Shown here piece by piece: positions 1-9,364 of a DNA stretch of 33,093 nt (its first letter is position 1; the number at the start of each line of letters is the position of its first letter). Origin of the DNA: Streptomyces montanisoli (GTDB taxonomy: Bacteria; Actinomycetota; Actinomycetes; Streptomycetales; Streptomycetaceae); NCBI RefSeq assembly GCF_017813245.1, contig NZ_JAGIQL010000070.1:1-33093 (forward strand), in the 5' to 3' direction. The translations under genes and the position numbers were made by a program. The notes under the pieces are model-generated. The model was given only the letters and a program-made list of their open reading frames with translations, had not been told where the DNA came from and made no database searches.

Positions 1-620
<620 letters not shown>

Positions 621-635
621 CGGGAATCCCGTCGT

Positions 636-663
636 GGACGGTGTCGGACGTTCCTCACCGTCC
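636..663 (-). terminator. Candidate hairpin between the repeat-protein gene and the amidohydrolase gene
   Basis: GGACGGTG (636-643) and CACCGTCC (656-663) form a perfect 8-bp stem around a 12-base loop. It sits 43 bases past the stop of the upstream leftward gene and 16 bases before the amidohydrolase start, so it could terminate the first transcript or be part of the second gene's promoter. Confidence 0.35.
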
Positions 664-705
664 TTAACGGAATTCCCGCGATCCGGTGGCGGCCGGCGGC
701 CCTTC

Positions 706-2238
706 TCAGGCCGCGCCGCGCCCGCCGAGCTGGATGCCGGCCATGCGCTTCCACTCGTACGGCCCAGTGGCCATCTTCGCGGCGAGCTCCCCGTCGAGGG
801 CCTCCTGAAGCTCGAGACCCGCCCGCTCGGCGGCGCCGCGGGCGATCGCCTCCGTGGGCGCCACCAGGTCGCCCCAGCCGCCGTCCTCGCCGACGAGCAC
901 GATGCGCGTGCCCCGCTGCCCGAGGTACGCGAGCTGGCCGCGCGCGCCGCCGTGGCGCGCCCGGAACGCGCCGATCTGCTTGGCCATCCTGGCCGCGGTC
1001 CGAGCAGCCTTCCCCTCCCGCCGCCGCACCCGCGCGCCCGCCGCGACGTCACCGCCTTCGGCGGCCGGGACGCCCTCGTCGGAGGCACCGGCCTCACCCG
1101 CCTCCGCGGCCCGGTTGGGCGTGGCAGGCTTCGCCGCCTCCGCGGGCGCGCCGGACCCGGCACCGCCGGAGGTCTCGTCGGCCCCCACGGACTTGCCGGC
1201 CGCGCCGGCTGCGCCGGCCTCGGCGGGCGGTGGGGTCGCGTCTGCCCCTGCGGGCTTGGCGGCTTGGCCGGTCGGGTCGGACTCGCCGGCGTCGGCGGCC
1301 CGGCCGGGCGTGGCAGCCTCCGCAGGCTCCGCGGGCGCGCCGGATCCGGCACCGCCGGAGGCCGCGTCGGCCCCTGCGGGCTTGCCCGTCCCGGCGGACT
1401 TGCCGTTGTCGGCCGCGCCGGCTTCGGCGGGCGGTGGAGTCGCGTCCGTCCCTGCGGGCTTGGTGGCTTCGCCGGTCGGGTCGGGCCTGTCGGCGTCGCG
1501 GCTGGGCATGGCAGGCTCCGCCGCCTCTGCGGGCGCGCCGGATCCGGCACCGCCGGAGCCTTCATCGGCCCCCGCAGGTTTGCCGTTGGCGTCGGCTGCG
1601 CCGGACACGGTGGGCGGCGGAGCCGCGTCTGCCCCCGCGGACTCGTCAGCGTCGGCGGCCCGGCCGGGCGTGGCGGTCTCCGCCGCCCCAGCGGACGCGG
1701 AAGCCTCGTCGGCCGCGCCCGCCGGCTTGCTCGTCCCGTCGGCCTTGCCGCCGTCGGCCGCACCGGACTCATCCGCCTCGGGCGTTGCGGAAGCCTCCGG
1801 GCCGGCGGCCTCGTCGCCCCCCGCGGGCTTGCCCGTCCCGGCGGACTTGCCGGCGGCGTCGGCCGCGTCGGACTCGGTGGGTGGTGCAGTCTCGTCTGCG
1901 CCTGCGGGCTTCACGGCTTCGTCGGCCGGGGCGGACTCGTCAGCGTCGGTGGCCCTGCCCGGCGCGGCAGGCTCCGCGGGCGCGTCGGATGCGCTGCCCG
2001 CAGGGGCCTCGCCGGTGGTCTCGGCCGCTTGGCCGGACGAGGCGGGGGCAGCGGGCCCATCCGCATCGTCGGCCTCGGCAGACGCACGGGCTTCGCTGCC
2101 TGCGGCGGACGCAGCGGACTCGGCGCCGGCCGCGGGCCCCGCGGGCTCCGCGGGCGTGGTGGGTGCGGCGCTCGCCGCCCGTGCGGCGGACTCAGGGTGG
2201 TCGTCGCGGCGCTCCGCGCCGCCCTCGCTCTCTGCCAT
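706..2238 (-). CDS. Ala/Pro/Gly/Glu-rich repeat protein with conserved C-terminal domain, function unknown
   Basis: This is a 510-residue protein. Residues 1 to about 400 are low complexity (Ala, Gly, Pro, Glu, Asp, Thr, Ser) and look intrinsically disordered, with recurring blocks such as GGAGSGAPAE and KPAGADATPPPAEAG. Residues 403-510 have normal composition and look folded, with blocks GQLAYLGQRGTRIVLVGEDG, GWGDLVAPTEAIARGAAERA and TGPYEWKRMAGIQLGG. I recall a similar C-terminal domain in Streptomyces hypothetical proteins next to ctaB, without a known function. There is no signal peptide or membrane segment, so it is probably cytoplasmic. The start has no Shine-Dalgarno, but a TAGCCT -10 box ends 6 bases upstream, which suggests a leaderless mRNA. 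The low-complexity half could vary in length between strains. Confidence 0.75.
   Translation of the reverse strand: MAESEGGAERRDDHPESAARAASAAPTTPAEPAGPAAGAESAASAAGSEARASAEADDADGPAAPASSGQAAETTGEAPAGSASDAPAEPAAPGRATDADESAPADEAVKPAGADETAPPTESDAADAAGKSAGTGKPAGGDEAAGPEASATPEADESGAADGGKADGTSKPAGAADEASASAGAAETATPGRAADADESAGADAAPPPTVSGAADANGKPAGADEGSGGAGSGAPAEAAEPAMPSRDADRPDPTGEATKPAGTDATPPPAEAGAADNGKSAGTGKPAGADAASGGAGSGAPAEPAEAATPGRAADAGESDPTGQAAKPAGADATPPPAEAGAAGAAGKSVGADETSGGAGSGAPAEAAKPATPNRAAEAGEAGASDEGVPAAEGGDVAAGARVRRREGKAARTAARMAKQIGAFRARHGGARGQLAYLGQRGTRIVLVGEDGGWGDLVAPTEAIARGAAERAGLELQEALDGELAAKMATGPYEWKRMAGIQLGGRGAA
1142..1720 (-). repeat. In-frame degenerate repeats of about 190-200 bp inside the repeat-protein gene
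   Basis: The block GCGGGCGCGCCGGA begins at 1142, 1331 and 1529. The spacings of 189 and 198 bases are both multiples of three, so each unit encodes a 63-66 residue segment containing GGAGSGAPAE. More diverged copies continue toward 1990. Confidence 0.7.
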
Positions 2239-2244
2239 GTCCGC

Positions 2245-2262
2245 AGGCTACCCATGGGTAGC
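2245..2262 (-). promoter_or_regulatory. Leaderless promoter -10 box overlapped by a 16-bp palindrome
   Basis: On the minus strand TAGCCT (2245-2250) is followed by six bases and then ATG (2236-2238), the layout of a leaderless Streptomyces promoter. GCTACCCATGGGTAGC (2247-2262) is a perfect palindrome overlapping this box and could be an operator. A 16-bp palindrome is expected about once or twice by chance in a window of this size and composition, so its position is the only support. Confidence 0.45.
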
Positions 2263-2282
2263 GCGATCGGCACCGTCATGGC

Positions 2283-2302
2283 CGCGTGGCCTTGGCCACG
2301 CG
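2283..2302 (-). terminator. Hairpin downstream of ctaB
   Basis: CGCGTGGCC (2283-2291) and GGCCACGCG (2294-2302) are perfect inverted repeats separated by TT. The hairpin lies 20 bases past the ctaB stop on the minus strand and has no U-tract, as is usual for Streptomyces terminators. Confidence 0.55.
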
Positions 2303-2321
2303 ATCACCGGGGCCGGGCGGC

Positions 2322-3269
2322 TCAGTGCAGGAAGGGGTCCACGGCCACCGCGACGAACAGCAGCGACACGTACGTGATCGACCAGTGGAACAGGCGCATC
2401 TCCTTGAGCTTCGCGCCCACGACGCCGGCCTTGGCGCGCGCCTGGAGCTTGTGCGCCTCCGTCAGCCACCACGCTCCGGACAGTGCCGCCACGGCCGTGT
2501 AGAACCAGCCCGTGTAGCCGAGCGGGGTGAGGGTCAGCGACACCAGCACCATCACCCAGCTGTACACGACGATCTGCTTCGCGACGGCCTTGTTGGTGGC
2601 GACGGCGGGCAGCATGGGCACGCCCACGCGCTCGTAGTCGTTCTTCACCTTCATCATCAGCACCCACGTGTGGGGCGGCGTCCAGAAGAAGATGACGAGG
2701 AAGAGGACGACGGCGGCCCACGACACCGAGCCGGTGACGCTCGACCACCCGATCAGGACCGGCAGGCAGCCCGCGATGCCGCCCCACACGACGTTCTGCG
2801 ACGTGCGCCGCTTCAGGCCCATCGTGTAGACGAGGACGTAGAAGAGCAGCGCGCCCAACGCCATCGCCGCGGACAGCCAGTTGATCAGCAGCCCGAACCA
2901 GAGCGTCGACACGACACCGAGCACGACACCGAACACCAGGGCCTCGCGCGGGGAGACCATCCCCGTCACGATGGGCCGCTGCGACGTCCTGTCCATCATC
3001 GCGTCGATGTCGCGGTCGATGTACATGTTGAGCGCGTTGGCGCCGCCTGCGGAGAGGTAACCGCCGACGCAGGTGGTGAGGACCAGCCACAGGTCGGGCA
3101 CGCCACGGGCCGCCAGGAACATCACCGGAACCGTGGTGATGAGCAGCAACTCGATGATTCGCGGCTTCGTCAGCGCCACGAACGCCTTGACGCGCGCTCC
3201 GAACGGCCGGCGGGCCCTCGGGCTCGAAGTCGCGGCAACCCCTGCGGGTCGGGACTCGACGGCCGTCAC
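2322..3269 (-). CDS. ctaB: Protoheme IX farnesyltransferase (heme O synthase)
   Basis: This UbiA-family membrane prenyltransferase transfers farnesyl from farnesyl diphosphate to heme b, making heme O for aa3-type cytochrome oxidase. Its 315 residues match family length. The first prenyl-diphosphate motif NMYIDRDID lies at about 81-89 (N81, D85, D89) and is followed by MMDRTSQRP. The second conserved loop reads GLKRRTSQNVVWGGIAG, and several hydrophobic helices are evident. I chose GTG at 3267-3269 because AGGGG lies five bases upstream; GTG at 3275 would add two residues, and longer extensions are only open because of GC bias. It is divergent from tkt, and ctaA lies beyond the pentose phosphate operon. 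Naming is firm; cyoE is a synonym. Confidence 0.93.
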   Translation of the reverse strand: MTAVESRPAGVAATSSPRARRPFGARVKAFVALTKPRIIELLLITTVPVMFLAARGVPDLWLVLTTCVGGYLSAGGANALNMYIDRDIDAMMDRTSQRPIVTGMVSPREALVFGVVLGVVSTLWFGLLINWLSAAMALGALLFYVLVYTMGLKRRTSQNVVWGGIAGCLPVLIGWSSVTGSVSWAAVVLFLVIFFWTPPHTWVLMMKVKNDYERVGVPMLPAVATNKAVAKQIVVYSWVMVLVSLTLTPLGYTGWFYTAVAALSGAWWLTEAHKLQARAKAGVVGAKLKEMRLFHWSITYVSLLFVAVAVDPFLH

Positions 3270-3582
3270 GTACACCCCTGACAGAGAAATCCCAGCAAGC
3301 CCCGGGCCTGGTCGAAGCCCCGGTGAAGACTTGCGCGTACCACGCCACTCTAGACGTTGCCCAGAGGCCGATCTTCGCGGGGGTCCGTCGTGTTCGACGG
3401 GGCGCGGCGCGCGTTTCGGCCCGGCGGGAGGTGTACTCCCACGGCAGGACGCACCCTGGAAATGACGGGGATGACGAGGAGCGTGGCCGCGTCCCGGCAA
3501 CGGCCGCAAGGGTAGGCTCGACATCGATCCGGTGCCCGCAGGACACCGGCACGCGACATGTGGAGAGGAGCCCTGACTCAGG
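3270..3582. promoter_or_regulatory. Divergent ctaB/tkt promoter region
   Basis: This 313-bp region holds no convincing gene. On the plus strand TAGGCT (3513-3518) looks like a Streptomyces -10 box about 65 bases before the tkt start, with no clear -35. On the minus strand TAGAGT (complement of 3347-3352) is a possible -10 for ctaB about 78 bases before its start. GGAGAGGAG at 3562-3570 is the probable tkt ribosome binding site. Confidence 0.45.
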
Positions 3583-5670
3583 GTGAGCACCAAGCCGACC
3601 ACCACAGACTTCGAGTGGACAGAGCTGGACCAGAGGGCGGTCGACACCGCCCGCGTCCTGGCAGCGGATGCCGTGCAGAAGGTCGGCAACGGCCATCCCG
3701 GTACGGCGATGAGCCTGGCCCCCGCCGCGTACACCCTCTTCCAGAAGGTGATGCGCCACGACCCCGCCGACGCGGACTGGACCGGCCGCGACCGGTTCGT
3801 CCTCTCCGCGGGACACACGTCCCTGACGCTGTACATCCAGCTCTACCTGGCGGGCTTCGGGCTCGATCTTGAGGACATCGAGGCGCTGCGCACCTGGGGC
3901 TCCAAGACCCCGGGGCACCCGGAGTACGGCCACACCGTCGGTGTGGAGACCACGACGGGTCCGCTCGGGCAGGGCGTCGCCAACGCGGTCGGCATGGCGA
4001 TGGCGTCGCGTTACGAGCGCGGGCTCTTCGACCCGGACACCGCGCCGGGCCAGTCCCCGTTCGACCACTACGTCTTCGCCATCGCGGGCGACGGCTGCCT
4101 CGAAGAGGGCATCTCGGCCGAGGCGTCCTCCCTCGCGGGCCACCAGAAGCTCGGCAACCTCGTGCTGCTGTGGGACGACAACCACATCTCGATCGAGGGC
4201 GACACCGAGGCGGCGATCAGCGAGGACACGCTGAAGCGGTACGAGGCGTACGGCTGGCACGTCCAGCGCGTGCAGCCGAAGGCCGACGGCGACCTCGACC
4301 CGCAGGCGCTGTACGCGGCGATCCAGGAGGCCAAGTCCGTCACCGACCGGCCGTCCTTCATCGCGATGCGCTCGATCATCGCCTGGCCGGCCCCGCACGC
4401 GCAGAACACGGAGGCCGCACACGGCTCCGCGCTCGGCGCCGACGAGGTCGCCGCGACCAAGACCGTCCTCGGCTTCGACCCGGAGAAGAACTTCTTCGTC
4501 GCGGACGAGGTCATCGCGCACACGCGCGGGGCGCTCGACCGCGGCCGCGAGGTGCGGGCCGAGTGGGAGAAGTCCTTCGCCGCCTGGCGCACCGCGAACC
4601 CGGAGCACGCCACCACCTTCGACCGGGTCGCCTCCGCCACCCTGCCCGAGGGCTGGGAGGACGCGCTGCCCGTCTTCGAGACCGGCACGTCCCTCGCGAC
4701 GCGCGCCGCCTCCGGCAAGGTCCTGCAGGCGCTCGGCCCGATCATCCCCGAGCTGTGGGGCGGCTCCGCCGACCTCGCGGGCTCCAACAACACGACGTTC
4801 GACAAGAACTCGTCGTTCCTGCCCGTCGGCAACCCGCTGCCGGAGGCGGACCCGTACGGCCGCACCATCCACTTCGGCATCCGCGAGCACGCGATGGCCG
4901 CCGCGATGAACGGCATCACCCTGCACGGCAACACCCGTGTCTACGGCGGTACGTTCCTCATCTTCTCCGACTACATGCGCAACGCGGTCCGCCTTTCCGC
5001 GCTGATGCACCTGCCGGTCACGTACGTGTGGACGCACGACTCGATCGGCCTCGGCGAGGACGGCCCGACGCACCAGCCCGTCGAGCAGCTCGCGACCCTC
5101 CGCGCGATCCCGAACCTCTCCGTCGTGCGGCCCGCCGACCCGAACGAGACCGTCATCGCCTGGCGGGAGATCCTGCGCCGCTACACCAAGGAGTACGGCA
5201 AGGGCCACCCGCACGGCCTCGCGCTCACCCGCCAGGGCGTGCCGACGTACGCGCCGAACGAGGACGCGGCGCGCGGCGGCTACGTGCTCGCGGAGGCCGA
5301 GGGCGGCGACCCGCGGGTCATCCTCATCGGCACGGGCTCCGAGGTGCAGCTCGCCGTCGGGGCGCGCGAGCAGCTCCAGGCCGAGGGCGTCCCGACGCGT
5401 GTCGTGTCGATGCCGTCCGTCGAGTGGTTCGAGGAGCAGGACCAGGGGTACCGGGAGACGGTGCTGCCCCCGTCCGTGAAGGCGCGGGTGGCGGTCGAGG
5501 CGGGCGTGGGCCTGACCTGGTACCGGTACGTGGGCGACGCGGGCCGGGTCGTCTCGCTCGAGCACTTCGGTGCCTCCGCGGACGGCAAGGTCCTCTTCCG
5601 CGAGTTCGGCTTCACCGCCGAGGCGGTCGCGGCCGCCGCGCGGGAATCCCTCGACGCCTCCGCACGCTGA
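3583..5670 (+). CDS. tkt: Transketolase
   Basis: This thiamine-diphosphate enzyme moves two-carbon ketol units between sugar phosphates in the non-oxidative pentose phosphate pathway. Its 695 residues match the bacterial type. GHPG is at 37-40, the Mg/ThDP-binding GDGCLEEG at 169-176 with N200 of DDNHIS following, the catalytic glutamate in GIREHAM is E435, and the pyrimidine-domain segment DSIGLGEDGPTHQPVEQLA follows. The GTG start is preceded by GGAGAGGAG ending 12 bases upstream, slightly far. It is first in an operon with tal (33-base gap), zwf, opcA and pgl, so it is probably co-transcribed with the NADPH-generating steps. The promoter is likely shared upstream territory with divergent ctaB. 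Confidence 0.97.
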   Translation: MSTKPTTTDFEWTELDQRAVDTARVLAADAVQKVGNGHPGTAMSLAPAAYTLFQKVMRHDPADADWTGRDRFVLSAGHTSLTLYIQLYLAGFGLDLEDIEALRTWGSKTPGHPEYGHTVGVETTTGPLGQGVANAVGMAMASRYERGLFDPDTAPGQSPFDHYVFAIAGDGCLEEGISAEASSLAGHQKLGNLVLLWDDNHISIEGDTEAAISEDTLKRYEAYGWHVQRVQPKADGDLDPQALYAAIQEAKSVTDRPSFIAMRSIIAWPAPHAQNTEAAHGSALGADEVAATKTVLGFDPEKNFFVADEVIAHTRGALDRGREVRAEWEKSFAAWRTANPEHATTFDRVASATLPEGWEDALPVFETGTSLATRAASGKVLQALGPIIPELWGGSADLAGSNNTTFDKNSSFLPVGNPLPEADPYGRTIHFGIREHAMAAAMNGITLHGNTRVYGGTFLIFSDYMRNAVRLSALMHLPVTYVWTHDSIGLGEDGPTHQPVEQLATLRAIPNLSVVRPADPNETVIAWREILRRYTKEYGKGHPHGLALTRQGVPTYAPNEDAARGGYVLAEAEGGDPRVILIGTGSEVQLAVGAREQLQAEGVPTRVVSMPSVEWFEEQDQGYRETVLPPSVKARVAVEAGVGLTWYRYVGDAGRVVSLEHFGASADGKVLFREFGFTAEAVAAAARESLDASAR

Positions 5671-5703
5671 CGCCTGTAACGACAAGTAGGAGATGGAACT
5701 GAC

Positions 5704-6822
5704 ATGACAGACGCACTGAAGCGCCTCTCCGACGAAGGCGTGGCGATCTGGCTCGACGACCTGTCGCGCAAGCGGATCACCTCGGGCAACCTGGCCGAGC
5801 TGATCGACGAGCAGCACGTGGTGGGCGTCACGACGAACCCCTCGATCTTCCAGAAGGCGATCTCCCAGGGCGACGGGTACGACACCCAGCTCACCGAGCT
5901 CGCCGCGCGGAAGGTCACCGTCGAGGAGGCCGTCCGCATGATCACGACGGCCGACGTCCGGGACGCCGCCGACATCCTGCGCCCGACCTTCGACGCGACG
6001 GACGGCACGGACGGCCGCGTCTCCATCGAGGTGGACCCGCGCCTGGCGCACAACACCACCGCGACGATCGCCGAGGCCAAGCAGCTCGCGTGGCTGGTGG
6101 ACCGGCCGAACACGCTGATCAAGATCCCGGCGACCGAGGCGGGCCTGCCGGCGATCACCGAGACGATCGCGCGCGGCATCAGTGTCAACGTGACCCTGAT
6201 CTTCTCGCTCGAGCGCTACCGCAAGGTGATGGACGCCTACCTGAGCGGCCTGGAGAAGGCGGCCAAGGCCGGCCTCGACCTCTCCAAGATCCACTCGGTG
6301 GCGTCCTTCTTCGTCTCCCGCGTCGACACCGAGGTCGACAAGCGCCTCGACGCGCTGGGCACCGACGAGGCCAAGGCCGCACGCGGCAAGGCCGCCGTGG
6401 CCAACGCGCGCCTCGCCTACGAGGAGTACGAGAAGGTCGTCGCGAGCGACCGCTGGGCCGCGCTCGAGCGGCAGCACGCGAACAGGCAGCGCCCGCTGTG
6501 GGCGTCCACCGGCGTCAAGAACAAGGCGTACAAGGACACCCTGTATGTCGACGACCTGATCGCGCCCAACACCGTCAACACCATGCCGGAGGCGACTCTG
6601 TTCGCCGTCCAGGACCACGGTGAGGGCAAGGGTGACGCCGTGCGCGGCACCTACGAGCAGGCCCGTGCGGACCTCGCCGCCCTGGAGAAGCTGGGCATCT
6701 CCTACGACGAGGTCGTCAAGCTGCTGGAGGACGAGGGCGTCGAGAAGTTCGAGGCGTCCTGGACCGACCTGCTGAAGTCGACGGAGGCGGAGCTCAAGCG
6801 CCTCGCCCCCTCGGAGGGCTGA
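5704..6822 (+). CDS. tal: Transaldolase
   Basis: This enzyme transfers a dihydroxyacetone unit from sedoheptulose-7-phosphate to glyceraldehyde-3-phosphate through a lysine Schiff base. The protein has 372 residues, the length of the actinobacterial and cyanobacterial type. GVTTNPSIFQKAI is at about 41-53, and NTLIKIPAT holds the probable Schiff-base lysine, K140. SVNVTLIFSLERY, ASFFVSRVDTEVDKRLDALG and PLWASTGVKNKAY follow in family order. AGGAG near 5688-5692 precedes ATG. The last codons contain the ribosome binding site for zwf, which suggests translational coupling. Confidence 0.96.
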   Translation: MTDALKRLSDEGVAIWLDDLSRKRITSGNLAELIDEQHVVGVTTNPSIFQKAISQGDGYDTQLTELAARKVTVEEAVRMITTADVRDAADILRPTFDATDGTDGRVSIEVDPRLAHNTTATIAEAKQLAWLVDRPNTLIKIPATEAGLPAITETIARGISVNVTLIFSLERYRKVMDAYLSGLEKAAKAGLDLSKIHSVASFFVSRVDTEVDKRLDALGTDEAKAARGKAAVANARLAYEEYEKVVASDRWAALERQHANRQRPLWASTGVKNKAYKDTLYVDDLIAPNTVNTMPEATLFAVQDHGEGKGDAVRGTYEQARADLAALEKLGISYDEVVKLLEDEGVEKFEASWTDLLKSTEAELKRLAPSEG

Positions 6823-6827
6823 TCGCC

Positions 6828-8360
6828 TTGAGCGCACACCACGGAGCAAATCCGCTCCGTGACGCCGCGGACCGGAGGCTCCCGCGCATCGCGGGGCCTT
6901 CGGGCCTGGTCATCTTCGGTGTCACGGGGGACCTGTCCCGCAAGAAGCTCATGCCCGCGGTCTACGACCTCGCCAACCGCGGCCTGCTGCCGCCGGGCTT
7001 CTCGCTCGTCGGTTTCGCGCGCCGCGACTGGGAGGACGAGGACTTCGCCCAGGTCGTCCACGACGCCGTGAAGGAGCACTCGCGCACGGCGTTCCGCGAG
7101 GAGGTCTGGCAGCAGCTCAGCCAGGGCATGCGGTTCGTGCAGGGGACGTTCGACGACGACCAGGCGTTCGACACGCTCAAGTCGACCATCCAGGACCTCG
7201 ACAAGTCGCAGGGCACGGGCGGCAACTTCGCCTTCTACCTGTCGGTGCCGCCGAAGTTCTTCCCCAAGGTCGTGCAGCAGCTCAAGAAGCACGGGCTCGC
7301 CGACCAGCGCGAGGGTTCCTGGCGCCGCGCGGTCATCGAGAAGCCCTTCGGCCACGATCTCAAGTCGGCGCAGGAGCTCAACGCCGTCGTACACGAGGTC
7401 TTCCCGCCGCACGAGGTCTTCCGCATCGACCACTACCTCGGCAAGGAGACCGTCCAGAACATCCTGGCGCTCCGCTTCGCCAACACCCTCTTCGAGCCGA
7501 TCTGGAACCGGTCGTACGTCGACCACGTGCAGATCACCATGGCCGAGGACATCGGCATCGGCGGCCGTGCCGGGTACTACGACGGCATCGGCGCCGCGCG
7601 CGACGTCATCCAGAACCACCTGCTCCAGCTGCTCGCGCTCACCGCGATGGAGGAGCCGGCCTCCTTCGACGCGGACGCGCTGGTCGCGGAGAAGACCAAG
7701 GTGCTGGGCGCCGTGCGGCTGCCGAAGGACCTCGCGGCCCACACCGTGCGCGGCCAGTACGCCGCGGGCTGGCAGGGCGGCGAGAAGGCCGTCGGCTACC
7801 TCGAAGAGGACGGCATCGACCCCAAGTCGAAGACCGACACCTTCGCGGCCGTCAAGCTGGAGATCGAGAACCGCCGCTGGGCGGGCGTCCCGTTCTACCT
7901 GCGCACCGGCAAGCGACTCGGCCGCCGCGTCACCGAGATCGCGGTCGTCTTCCAGCGCGCGCCGCACTCGCCGTTCGACCACACCGCGACCGAGGAGCTC
8001 GGGCAGAACGCCCTGGTCATCCGCGTCCAGCCGGACGAGGGCGTGACCTTGCGGTTCGGCTCCAAGGTGCCGGGCACCTCGATGGAGGTGCGGGACGTCT
8101 CGATGGACTTCCAGTACGGCGAGTCCTTCACCGAGTCGAGCCCCGAGGCCTACGAGCGCCTCATCCTCGACGTGCTGCTCGGCGACGCCAACCTCTTCCC
8201 GCGCACGGAGGAGGTCGAGCTGTCCTGGAAGATCCTCGACCCGGTCGAGACCTACTGGGACAAGCACGGCAAGCCCGCCCAGTACGAGTCCGGGACCTGG
8301 GGCCCCGTCGAGGCGGACGAAATGCTCGCACGAGACGGACGGAGCTGGCGGCGCCCATGA
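6828..8360 (+). CDS. zwf: Glucose-6-phosphate 1-dehydrogenase
   Basis: This enzyme oxidises glucose-6-phosphate to 6-phosphogluconolactone, the first NADPH-producing step of the oxidative pentose phosphate pathway. Its 510 residues are typical. The dinucleotide-binding motif GVTGDLSRKK is at 31-40 and the catalytic/substrate loop RIDHYLGKE contains D201, H202 and K206. I chose TTG at 6828 because GGAGGG (6813-6818) lies nine bases upstream and the next in-frame ATG (residue 42) would cut away the cofactor motif. The gene begins five bases after the tal stop and overlaps opcA by an ATGA. OpcA, encoded next, is its usual partner in actinobacteria. Confidence 0.97.
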   Translation: MSAHHGANPLRDAADRRLPRIAGPSGLVIFGVTGDLSRKKLMPAVYDLANRGLLPPGFSLVGFARRDWEDEDFAQVVHDAVKEHSRTAFREEVWQQLSQGMRFVQGTFDDDQAFDTLKSTIQDLDKSQGTGGNFAFYLSVPPKFFPKVVQQLKKHGLADQREGSWRRAVIEKPFGHDLKSAQELNAVVHEVFPPHEVFRIDHYLGKETVQNILALRFANTLFEPIWNRSYVDHVQITMAEDIGIGGRAGYYDGIGAARDVIQNHLLQLLALTAMEEPASFDADALVAEKTKVLGAVRLPKDLAAHTVRGQYAAGWQGGEKAVGYLEEDGIDPKSKTDTFAAVKLEIENRRWAGVPFYLRTGKRLGRRVTEIAVVFQRAPHSPFDHTATEELGQNALVIRVQPDEGVTLRFGSKVPGTSMEVRDVSMDFQYGESFTESSPEAYERLILDVLLGDANLFPRTEEVELSWKILDPVETYWDKHGKPAQYESGTWGPVEADEMLARDGRSWRRP

Positions 8361-9364
8361 AGATCGACCTCACGGAAACCACGTCCAGCAAGATCAACAA
8401 GGCGCTGGTGCAGGGCCGCAGGGCGATCGGCTCACCGGCCATCGGGATGGTCCTCACGCTGGTCGTCGTCACCGACGAGGAGAACGCGTACGACGCGCTC
8501 AGGGCCGCGAGCGACGCGTCGAGGGAGCACCCCTCGCGCCTGCTCGTCGTCGTCAAGCGCCCCTCGCGCTCCCCGCGTGACCGTGCCAACGCCCGCCTCG
8601 ACGCGGAGGTGCGCGTCGGCGAGGACGCGGGCATCGGCGAGACGGTCGTCCTGCGGCTGTACGGCGAGGTCATCGACCACGCCCAGTCGGTGGTGCTGCC
8701 GCTGCTGCTGGCCGACGCCCCGGTCGTCGTGTGGTGGCCGGTGAACGCGCCGGCCAATCCCGCGAAGGACCCGCTCGGCTCGCTCGCGCAGCGCCGCGTC
8801 ACGGACTCGTACGCGACCGAGGGGCCCGTCGAGGAGCTCAGGAAGCGTGCCGCCGTCTACACGCCGGGCGACACCGACCTGGCGTGGAGCCGCATCACCC
8901 CGTGGCGTTCGATGCTCGCGGCCGCGCTCGACCAGGTGACCTGCGACGTCACCTCGGTCGAGGTGGAGGGCGAGGAGGAGAATCCCAGCTGCGAGCTGCT
9001 CGCGATGTGGCTGGCCGAGCGGCTCGGCGTGCCGGTGCGGCGCGCCGTGTCGAAGGGCCCCGGGCTCACCGCGGTGCGGATGGAGACCACCTGCGGTCCC
9101 GTCTCCATCGACCGGGCGAACGGCTCGCTCGCCACCCTCTCCATCGAGGGCCAGCCCGACCGTGCCGTGGCGCTCAACCGCCGCGACACCGCCGAGCTGA
9201 TCGCGGAGGAGCTGCGCAGGCTCGACCCGGACGAGACGTACGCGGCGACGCTGCACTTCGGCGTGGACCGGCTGCACGAGTCGGACGGCGAAGGGGCGGG
9301 CGGCGCCAAGGGGGCCGAGCCGGCCGCGAAGAAGGCGCCGGCCAAGAAGGCGGCGGCCAAGTGA
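8357..9364 (+). CDS. opcA: Glucose-6-phosphate dehydrogenase assembly protein OpcA
   Basis: OpcA proteins, known from cyanobacteria and actinobacteria, promote assembly or activity of glucose-6-phosphate dehydrogenase. The 335-residue protein starts MKIDLTETTSSKINKALVQ and includes ADAPVVVWWPVNAP and SYATEG segments typical of the family. The C-terminal tail after about residue 310 is Lys/Ala-rich (AAKKAPAKKAAAK) and probably flexible. It overlaps zwf by ATGA and pgl by GTGA, so the three genes are almost certainly translated together. Family identification is by sequence resemblance and position between zwf and pgl. Confidence 0.93.
   Translation: MKIDLTETTSSKINKALVQGRRAIGSPAIGMVLTLVVVTDEENAYDALRAASDASREHPSRLLVVVKRPSRSPRDRANARLDAEVRVGEDAGIGETVVLRLYGEVIDHAQSVVLPLLLADAPVVVWWPVNAPANPAKDPLGSLAQRRVTDSYATEGPVEELRKRAAVYTPGDTDLAWSRITPWRSMLAAALDQVTCDVTSVEVEGEEENPSCELLAMWLAERLGVPVRRAVSKGPGLTAVRMETTCGPVSIDRANGSLATLSIEGQPDRAVALNRRDTAELIAEELRRLDPDETYAATLHFGVDRLHESDGEGAGGAKGAEPAAKKAPAKKAAAK

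Noticed and set aside
1100..1990. CRISPR array in the repeat region
   Set aside because: The repeats are long, degenerate, in frame and coding, without regular short repeats and unique spacers.
2248..6849. A 1533-codon open frame on the minus strand across ctaB, tkt and tal
   Set aside because: It is antisense to tkt and tal, has Arg/Val/Gly-rich composition typical of GC-driven shadow frames, and shows no domain. The sense genes have full catalytic motifs.
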